64,000 nucleotides of DNA from assembly GCA_963715745.1 (NCBI GenBank), contig OY970271.1:1674001-1738000 (forward strand), given 5' to 3'. Position 1 is the first letter of the stretch, and each line of letters starts with the position of its first letter. The notes below the pieces were generated by a model, which saw only the letters and a program-made list of their open reading frames with translations, made no database searches and was not told where the DNA came from. Position numbers and translations under genes: made by a program. Shown piece by piece: positions 1 to 8,365 of the stretch. Source of the DNA: CAWGJF01 sp963715745 (GTDB lineage: Bacteria > Bacteroidota > Ignavibacteria > Ignavibacteriales > Ignavibacteriaceae).

Positions 1-1
1 T

Positions 2-823
2 TCTACTGGACATTCAGCAAGAGACATTTATTATCTTCTGAACAAAAATAAAATTCAATTAGAATCGAAGCCCTTTGCCTTAGGATTTCGGATTGAACAT
101 CCACAACCATTAATTAATGAAATTCAATATCATTCTGAAAAAATTCCAGATAATCTTCCTGCTGCTTCATATAATCTTAGTTGCAATATCGGTGGTAGCG
201 GAGTTTACTCTTTTTGTATGTGCCCGGGTGGAATAATTGTACCTGCAGCAACTTCCCCGGGGGAAATAGTGGTCAACGGGATGTCTTTGTCAAAAAGAGA
301 TTCACCATTTGCAAATTCAGGTTTTGTTGTTGAAATAAATGAAAAAGAATTAGATACAACATTTCAATCAAAAGAATTTCCCTGCCTGGAATTTCAAATA
401 GAAATGGAAAAACTTTCATTTAAGCTTGCTAATAACTCGCAGTCAGCACCCGCACAAAGAGCAACTGATTTTATGGAATCTAAATTTTCTCATACTCTTC
501 CTCAAACATCCTATATTCCCGGTTTGACATCATCGAGATTGGATAAAGAATTCCCGGACTTCTTAATAAAAAAATTAAAAGCTGCGCTAAAAATATTTAA
601 CAGCAGGATGAAAGGTTACCTGACTGATGATGCGGTTCTTGTTGCTGTCGAAAGTCGAACAAGTTCTCCGATAAGAATTCCAAGAGATAAGGAGACTATG
701 ATGCACATTAATATTAATGGATTATTTCCCTGTGGTGAAGGTGCCGGATATGCAGGCGGAATTGTTTCTTCGGCAATTGACGGGGAGAATTGTGCTGATG
801 CAGTTGGAAATTATTTAAAATAA
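2..823 (+). CDS. FAD-dependent dehydrogenase (COG2509-like), 5' truncated
   Basis: The reading frame is open from the window edge, so the N-terminus, including the expected GxGxxG dinucleotide fold, lies outside. The visible 273 residues start with STGHSARDIYYLL, a motif typical of the uncharacterised NAD(P)/FAD-dependent dehydrogenases of COG2509, and continue with a CMCPGG stretch and a GEGAGYAGGI segment near the C-terminus that usually closes the FAD site. An internal ATG at 218 is not the true start, because homology-type motifs continue upstream of it. The substrate is unknown for the family. It is convergent with the sugar dehydrogenase gene, and the stop lies next to a hairpin. Confidence 0.8.
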   Translation, partial: STGHSARDIYYLLNKNKIQLESKPFALGFRIEHPQPLINEIQYHSEKIPDNLPAASYNLSCNIGGSGVYSFCMCPGGIIVPAATSPGEIVVNGMSLSKRDSPFANSGFVVEINEKELDTTFQSKEFPCLEFQIEMEKLSFKLANNSQSAPAQRATDFMESKFSHTLPQTSYIPGLTSSRLDKEFPDFLIKKLKAALKIFNSRMKGYLTDDAVLVAVESRTSSPIRIPRDKETMMHININGLFPCGEGAGYAGGIVSSAIDGENCADAVGNYLK

Positions 824-848
824 AAAAGGTGGATAGGAAATCCACCTT
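819..848 (-). terminator. Intrinsic terminator of the PQQ-dehydrogenase gene
   Basis: The arms AAGGTGGA (826-833) and TCCACCTT (841-848) pair perfectly around a 7-base loop. Read on the minus strand the stem is followed by TTTTTTATTTT, a good U-tract. It sits 16 bases beyond the stop of the minus-strand gene and overlaps the stop codon of the plus-strand gene. It has no U-tract on plus. Confidence 0.8.
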
Positions 849-863
849 CAAATAAAAATTCTG

Positions 864-2555
864 TTATTTCATTAGAATCATTTTTTTAGATTCCGAATAT
901 TTACCGCTGGTTAGTCTGTAAACATAAATTCCGCTTGGTAATTCTTTTCCATCAAATATAATTTGATGATTTCCCGCTTTCTGAAATTGATTCACTAATT
1001 CTACAACTTCTTCTCCAATTGAATTAAACACTTTTAACTTTACAAACCCATCGTTGCCAAGCTGATATTTTATCATACTTTCAGGATTAAAAGGGTTTGG
1101 ATAATTTTGTTCAAGATAGATTGATGCTGCTAAAACACCATCAGCTTCAACTACATCAGAATAAGTATAAGTCCCGTTAAAGTCTATTTGCTTTAATCTG
1201 TAATAAACTTTACCCTGAATTCCCTCATCCACATAATTATAACTTTGATTTTGCGTAGTGCTTCCGTTTCCTCCGACAAATCCAATAGTTGAAAATATTT
1301 TATTGTCTCTGCTTCGTTGTATCTCAAAACCCTGGTTATTGATTTCACTTGCTGTTTCCCATTCTAAAATAATTTTACCATCCTGAATCCTTGCAGAAAA
1401 AGCATTGAGTTCAACAGGAACTTCTGCAACAAATCGATAAATGCTTCCATTTGCACATATAATATATAATTCATTGCTTTGGTCCACTCCAAAGGAATAA
1501 ATAGATGACGGGGCATTAAGTAAAAAAGTATTTGTCGGTGGATTGACGCCATCGTATTCAAGAGACCATATTTTTGCCGAGCAGTAATCACCATAAATAT
1601 ATTTTCCATCGAGAGAGGGAACAGTTGGACCACGGTAAACATAACCACCGGTTATTGAACATTCAGGACCATGAGGATACTCCCATATAGGAAAGATGTA
1701 TTCGGGATAATTACATCCTGTAGTATTATAATTATGCGTTCCTTCGTAACATCTCCAGCCATAATTTTTCCCGCTTTCAATTAAGTCAATTTCTTCCCAG
1801 GCATTTTGTCCTACATCTGCACACCAAAACCAGTCAGTAACTGGATCAAAGCTATTACGCCATGGATTTCGCATTCCCCAGGCATAAATTTCCCTTCTAA
1901 CACTACCGGTACTGTCGAAGAAAGGATTATCAAGCGGGATTCCATAATTCATACCTGGATCGGGATTATCGATATCTATCCTTAAAATTTTCCCGAGCAG
2001 GGAATCAATATTTTGTGCATAATTATTCGGATCGCCACCAGATCCACCGTCGCCAACTCCGATATATAAATAACCATCAATAGGTCTAAAGCCAATCCAC
2101 CCACCGTTATGATTTGAGAAAGGCTGCCGATAGGTTAAAATTTCAAGTTCTGAATTTTTATCTGCAGAATCAGGATTGCTGGTGACTGAAAATCTTGAAA
2201 TTACAGTTCTCCTTGTTGGATTGTTTGTCGTATAGTTAACATAAAAATAACCATTGGAACTATAATCAGGATGAAAGGCAAGTCCAAGCAGACCCATTTC
2301 TCCACCAGAAGCTACGCGGTCAGTGATATCAAGAAATGTTTTTGATGTTGTTATTGTGCTTGAGTTTGGAAAGACTTTTATAATTCCGTTTTGTTGCACT
2401 ACAAAAACTCTGTTTGTACCGTCACCGGCATCTGTTAAAAAAACAGGACTTGAAAATGAAAGATTTGGGAATGCATTTTCAAGATTATACGGTTGTGAAA
2501 AATTTGTAATTGAAAATAACAGAACCATTAAAACTGCTGATAAAAATTTTTTCAT
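864..2555 (-). CDS. Secreted PQQ-dependent sugar dehydrogenase with T9SS sorting domain
   Basis: This 563-residue protein has a signal peptide (MKKFLSAVLMVLLFSITNFS). A six-bladed propeller of the soluble glucose/aldose dehydrogenase and HHIP-like family follows at about 25-375, with GLLGLAFHPDY, FSNHNGGWIGF (likely catalytic His), GVGDGGSGGDPNN and MRNPWR. Next is an Fn3-like linker starting PVELNAFSA, and then a T9SS sorting domain starting QNYPNPFNP and ending KKMILMK. Expected role: oxidation of sugars outside the cell or at the surface using PQQ. The substrate cannot be read from the sequence. The ATG at 2555 is preferred over a TTG one codon upstream: it follows AAGAGG at good spacing and overlaps the upstream stop as TGATG, suggesting translational coupling to the GH13 gene. 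Confidence 0.85.
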   Translation of the reverse strand: MKKFLSAVLMVLLFSITNFSQPYNLENAFPNLSFSSPVFLTDAGDGTNRVFVVQQNGIIKVFPNSSTITTSKTFLDITDRVASGGEMGLLGLAFHPDYSSNGYFYVNYTTNNPTRRTVISRFSVTSNPDSADKNSELEILTYRQPFSNHNGGWIGFRPIDGYLYIGVGDGGSGGDPNNYAQNIDSLLGKILRIDIDNPDPGMNYGIPLDNPFFDSTGSVRREIYAWGMRNPWRNSFDPVTDWFWCADVGQNAWEEIDLIESGKNYGWRCYEGTHNYNTTGCNYPEYIFPIWEYPHGPECSITGGYVYRGPTVPSLDGKYIYGDYCSAKIWSLEYDGVNPPTNTFLLNAPSSIYSFGVDQSNELYIICANGSIYRFVAEVPVELNAFSARIQDGKIILEWETASEINNQGFEIQRSRDNKIFSTIGFVGGNGSTTQNQSYNYVDEGIQGKVYYRLKQIDFNGTYTYSDVVEADGVLAASIYLEQNYPNPFNPESMIKYQLGNDGFVKLKVFNSIGEEVVELVNQFQKAGNHQIIFDGKELPSGIYVYRLTSGKYSESKKMILMK

Positions 2556-5500
2556 CAAATTACCTCTTTTTTATTTTCTTCTTTTTGTTTTGTATTCAAA
2601 TCAGATAAAAATATGTTAAAATCAAAACCGGAATCAACGGCAAGTGTTTTTAAATTTAATAGCCAATCCGTATTTTTTCGAATAATTGTAAAAATGTGAC
2701 TCTCTTTTTCCTTTAAAGTTTTGCGTCTCCAGGCAGCATCATCATTATTCATCAGGATTGAATTTAAATCGATTGATATTAATAATACAAGCCAGTTAAC
2801 CAACTCATTAAATTTTTCTTTATTAAAATATGTTATTCCGCCAAATTCATTTACCTGAAGATAATTTCTTATTACTTTTTCTCCAAGAAGCATTGTTACA
2901 AGTGATTGACTGAATTCCAGAACATTTTTTTCAGAAAGCTTTTTTTCTATTTCATCTTCCGTTGAATTTCTTCTATTATTTATTTTCAGATAGTAATAAA
3001 CGTAAAGAAGTGCCGAAGTTAACTGTGACTTGTCGGTCTTCTTATTATCAACGGAATTTTCATCTAGAATAATTCTAAGTGGTTTTGAAAGAATCAACTT
3101 TTCAAATTCATCTATTAGAATTTTATTCCTGCTTTTATTGATCAGCAAATGTCTTAATGATTGTACAAAAAGATAAATTGAAAATTCTGTATTCAATTCA
3201 ATTTTGCTATTAACAGGATATTCGGAGTTTAGGTTTTTCATCCACCTGGAAACGTTCTTGCGTTTAGTGTATTTAATCCAGGTGCTGAAAAAATTGTGTA
3301 TTTCCTCCAGACTATTTTTGAAATTATCCTTGATGGTATCACAAGATATTTTATTATCAGAATACTTATTGAATTCTTCACAGAGTGTACCAAAACCCGG
3401 AAGTAATTCTTCCGGAAATTTTATTTTTTGTTTTGGTTTTCTATTAACTGGTTTCGCAGTCAAATAATTTTTTACTAATTCCAGATTTCTTACAGATACA
3501 AATGATTGAATTTTATTGTGAAGCGGGATTAATTCCATTTCAAGCAGCGCTTCATCAATTGAAGAAACACCACTGCCATTTAATTTGTCATATAATTCTT
3601 TAAGTTTTCCGTTTTCATCATATAGTTCTTTAAATTGAAAACATATCCTGTACTGGTAACCAAAAAGATGTATTTTAAGTCCTTCATTATAAACTTCGCT
3701 TCCTGATAGTAAATATTCCAGTCCGGTTCTGTGGTCTTTATAGGAATAAAAATATTTAGTATCCGGATTCATCCATAAAACTGAAGCGATTTTTTCTGAT
3801 TGTTTGAGAGAGCCAGCGTTTCCCGCTTTTGCTCTTATAAGTGAATAGTTTATTATTCCTTCAGTGGTTGAATAAGAATTGTTATATAAAACAACAGCGA
3901 CTTCATTTTCTGATCTGTTGCTGAATGCAAAAACATTTTGATCTACAATTCCGTTCACAGTAACAAAATTGTAAAATTCAAAATTCTCTACCTGACTGAA
4001 GATATGTCTCATTTTCATTAATGGAAAAATTTCTTTCTGATGTCTCCATACCAGATGTTCGTCTGGAGATTCGGTGTAATAAGCACGCTTATATTCCATT
4101 CCGTATTTTTCAGAAAAACCTTCAACCTGACCATGACCAAACATCGGGAGACCCGGCATTGTTACAAGCATAACTGCGACACCAAAATATTTATCACCTT
4201 TACCGAATTGATTAACAGCAGTTTCTTCATCAGGGTTGCTCATAAAATTGACATAACGTTTCAGTATCTCCGGATTGAATTCCAGGGTATTAATAATGAG
4301 TTGCCGGTATTTTTCATTTTCTTCTTTCATCATCATATGCATAAATGCGCTGTTGTAAACCCTGTGCATTCCGAGAGTGCGTACAAAATAACTTTCCATA
4401 AGCCAGAATGCTTCTGCCATCAAAAGAACGTTGGGCATGGATTCATTTATCCGATCAACAACTTCTCTCCAGAATTCTTCGGGCATAGCAGAATTAAATT
4501 GATCCATAGTTAAAGCAAAATCTGATCGGGAAGGTATTGCACCGCCCGATCCCGGCTGCGGAAACCATAAACGCTGGAAATGTTTTTTTGCAAGCGTCAT
4601 TGCTGCATCAAACCTGATGATAGGTGTTTTACGAGCAACATGCATAATAGTTTGAATCAAAGATTCACGAACTTCCGGATTAAGCAAGTTTAATTGTGCA
4701 GTATCATTCCACGGCATGTTTGTTCCGTCGTTACCATGATAAATATATTTTAAATCGCCTGTATATTTATCTCTTCTCTGAAAAACAACTGCTGCATCTG
4801 TGCGGTCATAATATTTATCTTCAATTCTTACTTCAACCCGTTCATCATCCGACAGATTTGGGCCATTAAATGTATAACCCGGAAAAGGGGGATCTTTTCT
4901 TTGAATAAAATAATCTGGTTTCTCTGTAACCCATTTTGAATATATTCCTGTATGATTTGGAACCATATCACTCGCAAGCCGGATACCTCTGAGCCAGGCA
5001 CGATCTTTTAAATTCTGAAATGCAGATTCTCCGCCAAGCTCGTTGGCTATAACATAATCATAAAGTGAATAAGCTGATGCTGCAGCCTCTGGATTTCCTG
5101 TGTATTGTTTTATTTTTTTTGATGCCGGACTTCTTTCCCATATTCCAATCAGCCAGAGTGCATTATAATTCCATTGAGCTAGTCTATCCAGCTCTTCATC
5201 CGGAATCTGATCTAATGTTTTAATGTCTCTTTCATATTTTTCTGAAAGCTGATGCATCCACACGAAAACATTTTTTGCAATCATTACAATTTCAGGAATC
5301 CAGCCTGTGTCTTCGGTAAACCTTTCGTATTCTATGTAATATAATTTTTCTTCCTCACTTAAATCCTGGCCAGAATCTTTTTTCTTTTGGATCTCTCTTA
5401 AGCGAATTAATTCTTTGTCATAATCAGGAACAGGAGGTGTACCTTTTTCTCCTCCGCCATGTTTTACAAAGAGTTTAAAATCTTCTTTTATTAAGTCAGA

Positions 5501-6232
5501 ACCGCTGAGTAATCTTCTTCGAAACTGTTCGTCAATTATAAATCCCCATTCATCCCGGATAAAATCAAGCTGCTTGAGAATATCGTCTGGATTCTGTTCG
5601 ATTGGTTTCCTGAGCATTTTAAATAAGCTCAAGCCTCCTTTTACAACAGGCAACTCATTTTCGAAAAATTCTTCTGTAGTTCGAATTACTTTATGATAGT
5701 TATCAAACTTTTTAAGATTATCATCTGCAAAAAGTTCTTTTAGGTTTGAAGTTGCCGGGTTTAAGTTTTCAATATTTAGAAGAATAATTTCTTCAAGTAG
5801 AATTTCTACATTCGGTTTGTTTTCAGTTTGTCCATTTATAAAATCTTTTGAGCTGACTTCACCAGTATATACTTTTAAAGGAGGGAATTCATCAATGAAT
5901 ACATTTAATGTTTCAAGGAGACCATTTTCACTAATTTCTTTTTTAAGATGATTAATTGCTTTCCCAAAAACTCCCGGGTTAGTAGAATTTTCATAACTTC
6001 TTATTAAAAAGTGAAATATTTCATGTAAAAGTCCGCAGGCATTGATCTGTCCGGCTGTAACAAGCTGATCATAATTACCTTCTGCCTGACGTTTCCTGTT
6101 TATTTTATCTGAAAGAATTCTTGCCTGGTGTGAATCAGCAATAATCAAATTCCCGGTTATTGAGAACAGGGAAGCATCAAATTCGTACTTTATTCTTGTC
6201 TGCTTTGAAACGTGAAAATCAAATTTTATCAT
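2555..6232 (-). CDS. GH13 alpha-amylase family protein with long N- and C-terminal extensions
   Basis: At 1225 residues this is about twice a usual amylase. The GH13 barrel lies at roughly 330-850. Conserved regions are visible: DMVPNH (D about 422), RFDAAM (nucleophile D about 542), AEAF (acid/base E about 607) and SNPDEE (D about 668). The last replaces the usual NHD with NPD. The first 300 residues contain HEIFH at 70-74, a HExxH pattern. The C-terminal 350 residues are lysine-rich, probably helical and unrecognised. There is no signal peptide, so it is likely cytoplasmic, perhaps acting on storage glucan or oligosaccharides. It starts with ATG 89 bases after the amidoligase cassette and overlaps the sugar dehydrogenase start by one base. 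GH13 membership is firm; the exact reaction is unknown. Confidence 0.8.
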   Translation of the reverse strand: MIKFDFHVSKQTRIKYEFDASLFSITGNLIIADSHQARILSDKINRKRQAEGNYDQLVTAGQINACGLLHEIFHFLIRSYENSTNPGVFGKAINHLKKEISENGLLETLNVFIDEFPPLKVYTGEVSSKDFINGQTENKPNVEILLEEIILLNIENLNPATSNLKELFADDNLKKFDNYHKVIRTTEEFFENELPVVKGGLSLFKMLRKPIEQNPDDILKQLDFIRDEWGFIIDEQFRRRLLSGSDLIKEDFKLFVKHGGGEKGTPPVPDYDKELIRLREIQKKKDSGQDLSEEEKLYYIEYERFTEDTGWIPEIVMIAKNVFVWMHQLSEKYERDIKTLDQIPDEELDRLAQWNYNALWLIGIWERSPASKKIKQYTGNPEAAASAYSLYDYVIANELGGESAFQNLKDRAWLRGIRLASDMVPNHTGIYSKWVTEKPDYFIQRKDPPFPGYTFNGPNLSDDERVEVRIEDKYYDRTDAAVVFQRRDKYTGDLKYIYHGNDGTNMPWNDTAQLNLLNPEVRESLIQTIMHVARKTPIIRFDAAMTLAKKHFQRLWFPQPGSGGAIPSRSDFALTMDQFNSAMPEEFWREVVDRINESMPNVLLMAEAFWLMESYFVRTLGMHRVYNSAFMHMMMKEENEKYRQLIINTLEFNPEILKRYVNFMSNPDEETAVNQFGKGDKYFGVAVMLVTMPGLPMFGHGQVEGFSEKYGMEYKRAYYTESPDEHLVWRHQKEIFPLMKMRHIFSQVENFEFYNFVTVNGIVDQNVFAFSNRSENEVAVVLYNNSYSTTEGIINYSLIRAKAGNAGSLKQSEKIASVLWMNPDTKYFYSYKDHRTGLEYLLSGSEVYNEGLKIHLFGYQYRICFQFKELYDENGKLKELYDKLNGSGVSSIDEALLEMELIPLHNKIQSFVSVRNLELVKNYLTAKPVNRKPKQKIKFPEELLPGFGTLCEEFNKYSDNKISCDTIKDNFKNSLEEIHNFFSTWIKYTKRKNVSRWMKNLNSEYPVNSKIELNTEFSIYLFVQSLRHLLINKSRNKILIDEFEKLILSKPLRIILDENSVDNKKTDKSQLTSALLYVYYYLKINNRRNSTEDEIEKKLSEKNVLEFSQSLVTMLLGEKVIRNYLQVNEFGGITYFNKEKFNELVNWLVLLISIDLNSILMNNDDAAWRRKTLKEKESHIFTIIRKNTDWLLNLKTLAVDSGFDFNIFLSDLNTKQKEENKKEVI

Positions 6233-6321
6233 TAAATCAATTCATTTTATAGATTATAAAGATTAGCAAGGTGATTTGTGTTCAAATATACAAAAATGAA
6301 AGGTAAATGTAAGTCAGTAAT

Positions 6322-7524
6322 TTATTTTGAAAAATGATATGCTGTACTTGAGCCAACCCAGGTTTTATTCTTATTAAAATCAACACCCATCATTTTTCCT
6401 TTGCTGGTTCTAATTAGATTATTAACAAGTACTGGCTTATCCATCCATAAGAACATCATTCGTATTTCTACTTTTGATTTTTCGTCCGGCGTTTCAATTA
6501 AAGGAGAATATTCAATTTTTTCCTGGAGAATATAATTTTCAGGATCGGGAATTGATTTCAACATTTCTTTGGTTACATCAACTTTAACCCCCAGTCCGGC
6601 AAAAGAAAAAAGAGGCTTTAAAACATAATTATTTAAATCATTCGGAGTGGATTTTAATTCATTAACAAAGAAAGCTTTCGGAACAAATTTACCGTTTAAA
6701 AGAGGAAGAGAGTATTTACTTATTCTGAAAAACCAGTCGGGATGGCAAACCCATTTAACATCAAGCTCATCTCTGAAATCAAAATTATATTTAACCTGAG
6801 ATCGGTTTAGCTCATCAAATATAACGCGGTTGTAGATTCTTTTAACTTCAATTTCTTTTGCACCTGCCTGTCGGGTAGGCAGGTCATTTTTATAAAAAAG
6901 TTTATTGCCTTTTTTTATCAGATCCGAAATACATACGGTTTTAATTCCTAATAATTCTTCAGTAGCCGCAAAATCAATTCTGGTTTTTTGTTTCTGAGGC
7001 TCTATCTCAAGTAAAATTACATTTTCAGGATCTTCATCTTCAATTACAATTTTTTTAAATAGCTGAACATATTCTTCAGGACTCAGGTTGCTGTAATAAC
7101 ATGTGAAATCTTCCGGAACAAAAAAGTACTCACGAAGAATTTTATCCAGATAATATTGATATGCATAGAGAGTTGGGAAGCCCTGCAGCTCAATAAGTTT
7201 TGGATGAATTGCATTATCATCACCCTTTATAAGAGCGAAATCAATTGAAAGAAATTGGGGATGTGAATCAACTCCCGGAACTTTAAGATTTTCAGGAATT
7301 GCCTGTTTACATCTTTCTATTAATCTTTTATCCGAAAGCTGAAGACAAATCTCATTTGAAGCTTGAATTAATTCATCAGCAAGTTCATCAGATAAAAAGA
7401 GGGGAGTTTCGCAGACTCTAAAGTCAGTCGGATATTTTAAAACCGAATTAAGTTCATTTAAAAATTTATTATAATTTTCTTCTTTAAACTCAGAATTAAA
7501 TTTTTTTCTTATCTCCGGAATCAT
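6322..7524 (-). CDS. ATP-grasp-like ligase candidate, last gene of amidoligase cassette
   Basis: This 400-residue cytoplasmic protein has no clear named family. The C-terminal half reads like an ATP-grasp fold: NYVLKPLFSFAGLGVKV resembles the lysine/glycine-rich nucleotide loop, YILQEKIEY the hinge strand, and VEIRMMFLWMDKPVLVNNLIR a metal-binding region. The N-terminal part includes PKLIELQGFPTLYAYQ, similar to circularly permuted ATP-grasp or glutathionylspermidine-synthetase-like proteins. Near residue 215 the chain carries LPTRQAGA, encoded by a palindromic repeat inserted in frame. The ATG lies four bases after the amidotransferase stop. The call rests on weak motifs plus context. A non-ATP-grasp fold cannot be excluded. 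Confidence 0.55.
   Translation of the reverse strand: MIPEIRKKFNSEFKEENYNKFLNELNSVLKYPTDFRVCETPLFLSDELADELIQASNEICLQLSDKRLIERCKQAIPENLKVPGVDSHPQFLSIDFALIKGDDNAIHPKLIELQGFPTLYAYQYYLDKILREYFFVPEDFTCYYSNLSPEEYVQLFKKIVIEDEDPENVILLEIEPQKQKTRIDFAATEELLGIKTVCISDLIKKGNKLFYKNDLPTRQAGAKEIEVKRIYNRVIFDELNRSQVKYNFDFRDELDVKWVCHPDWFFRISKYSLPLLNGKFVPKAFFVNELKSTPNDLNNYVLKPLFSFAGLGVKVDVTKEMLKSIPDPENYILQEKIEYSPLIETPDEKSKVEIRMMFLWMDKPVLVNNLIRTSKGKMMGVDFNKNKTWVGSSTAYHFSK
6863..6883. repeat. 21-bp palindromic repeat, copy 1, inside a coding gene
   Basis: The arms CCTGCCT and AGGCAGG flank a 7-base spacer TGTCGGG/T-type core (CCTGCCTG at left, TAGGCAGG at right). One further base pairs on each side. It lies in frame in the ATP-grasp-like gene and adds about seven codons (LPTRQAG). 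Two more copies occur at 18868-18888 and 57180-57200. Confidence 0.75.
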
Positions 7525-7528
7525 AATA

Positions 7529-8365
7529 TCAGGAATAAACTGAAGTAAGTTCGTTTATAGCATTTTGCAGGAAGGAGGGAAGAATACTTTCCCGGGTTAA
7601 TTTTATTGTGTCCGGTTTTTGCAGAATTTCAATCATCTCGAAATATCTTTTTTCACCATATTTTTCTACAACCTGCTTTTTTCGTTCGTCCTTCTTAAAA
7701 TGATATAGCATACTTTCCGGGTCAGCTTCAGGATGAAACTGTGTACCGACAATCTCATCAGAAATCCTTATTGCTGCAAGAGCCGGCTCATCAACTCCGT
7801 CATCCGGAATTTCGAAAGAAAGAATTTTTGCACCGAGTTCCTTGAAAACTTTTTCGTCCGGTTCAATAACCTGGTATTGCCTTATATCTGCAGCATAAAA
7901 TGGGTTGGGGAGATTTTTCAGAATTATATCTTCTTTTCCTTCCTCAGTGACTGAAAAAGGCATAACTCCGAATGATTTTGAAGTTCGTTTATTCACAGAC
8001 CCGAGATTAAAAAATCTTCCCATCATCTGGAATGAATGGCAGATAAAAAATAAATATTTTTTCTTTTCCGGATTGTTCTGGTTGTGATCCCAGATTTTCT
8101 GAAGAAGATTAAAATAATCTCTTTCCCATTTAGATCCTTCACCTTCAAAGGGACTGCCGGGTCCGCCGGATGAAATGTAAATGTCGTGATCTAATTCCGG
8201 TACTTCATCTTTAAATCGTGTATCAAAAACATTATACTCAACTTCATAAGATTTATTTTTTGTATAATTAAATGAAGTAACAATTTCTTTTATGCATCTC
8301 ATCCCTTCATTCTTTTCATCATTATAAAGATCGATAGTCGCTACTTTAACCGGAGTGTTTTTCAT
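7529..8365 (-). CDS. Class I glutamine amidotransferase-like protein of amidoligase cassette
   Basis: The 278-residue protein has the class I (triad) glutamine amidotransferase signature. The oxyanion region is SSGGPGSP, the nucleophile elbow is FFICHSFQMMG (C109), and TQFHPEAD gives H211 and E213. Such domains release ammonia from glutamine and pass it to a synthetase. Stand-alone members also hydrolyse gamma-glutamyl bonds, as in PuuD or peptidase C26. The ATG overlaps the GCS2 stop by one base (TGATG), so the two are probably translated together. The flanking ligases suggest it either supplies an amide or trims a gamma-glutamyl product; which one is inference. Confidence 0.8.
   Translation of the reverse strand: MKNTPVKVATIDLYNDEKNEGMRCIKEIVTSFNYTKNKSYEVEYNVFDTRFKDEVPELDHDIYISSGGPGSPFEGEGSKWERDYFNLLQKIWDHNQNNPEKKKYLFFICHSFQMMGRFFNLGSVNKRTSKSFGVMPFSVTEEGKEDIILKNLPNPFYAADIRQYQVIEPDEKVFKELGAKILSFEIPDDGVDEPALAAIRISDEIVGTQFHPEADPESMLYHFKKDERKKQVVEKYGEKRYFEMIEILQKPDTIKLTRESILPSFLQNAINELTSVYS

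Noticed and set aside
6233..6321. TATATTTG resembling a Bacteroidota -7 element before the GH13 gene
   Set aside because: No matching -33 element at the right distance; AT-rich DNA makes such matches common.
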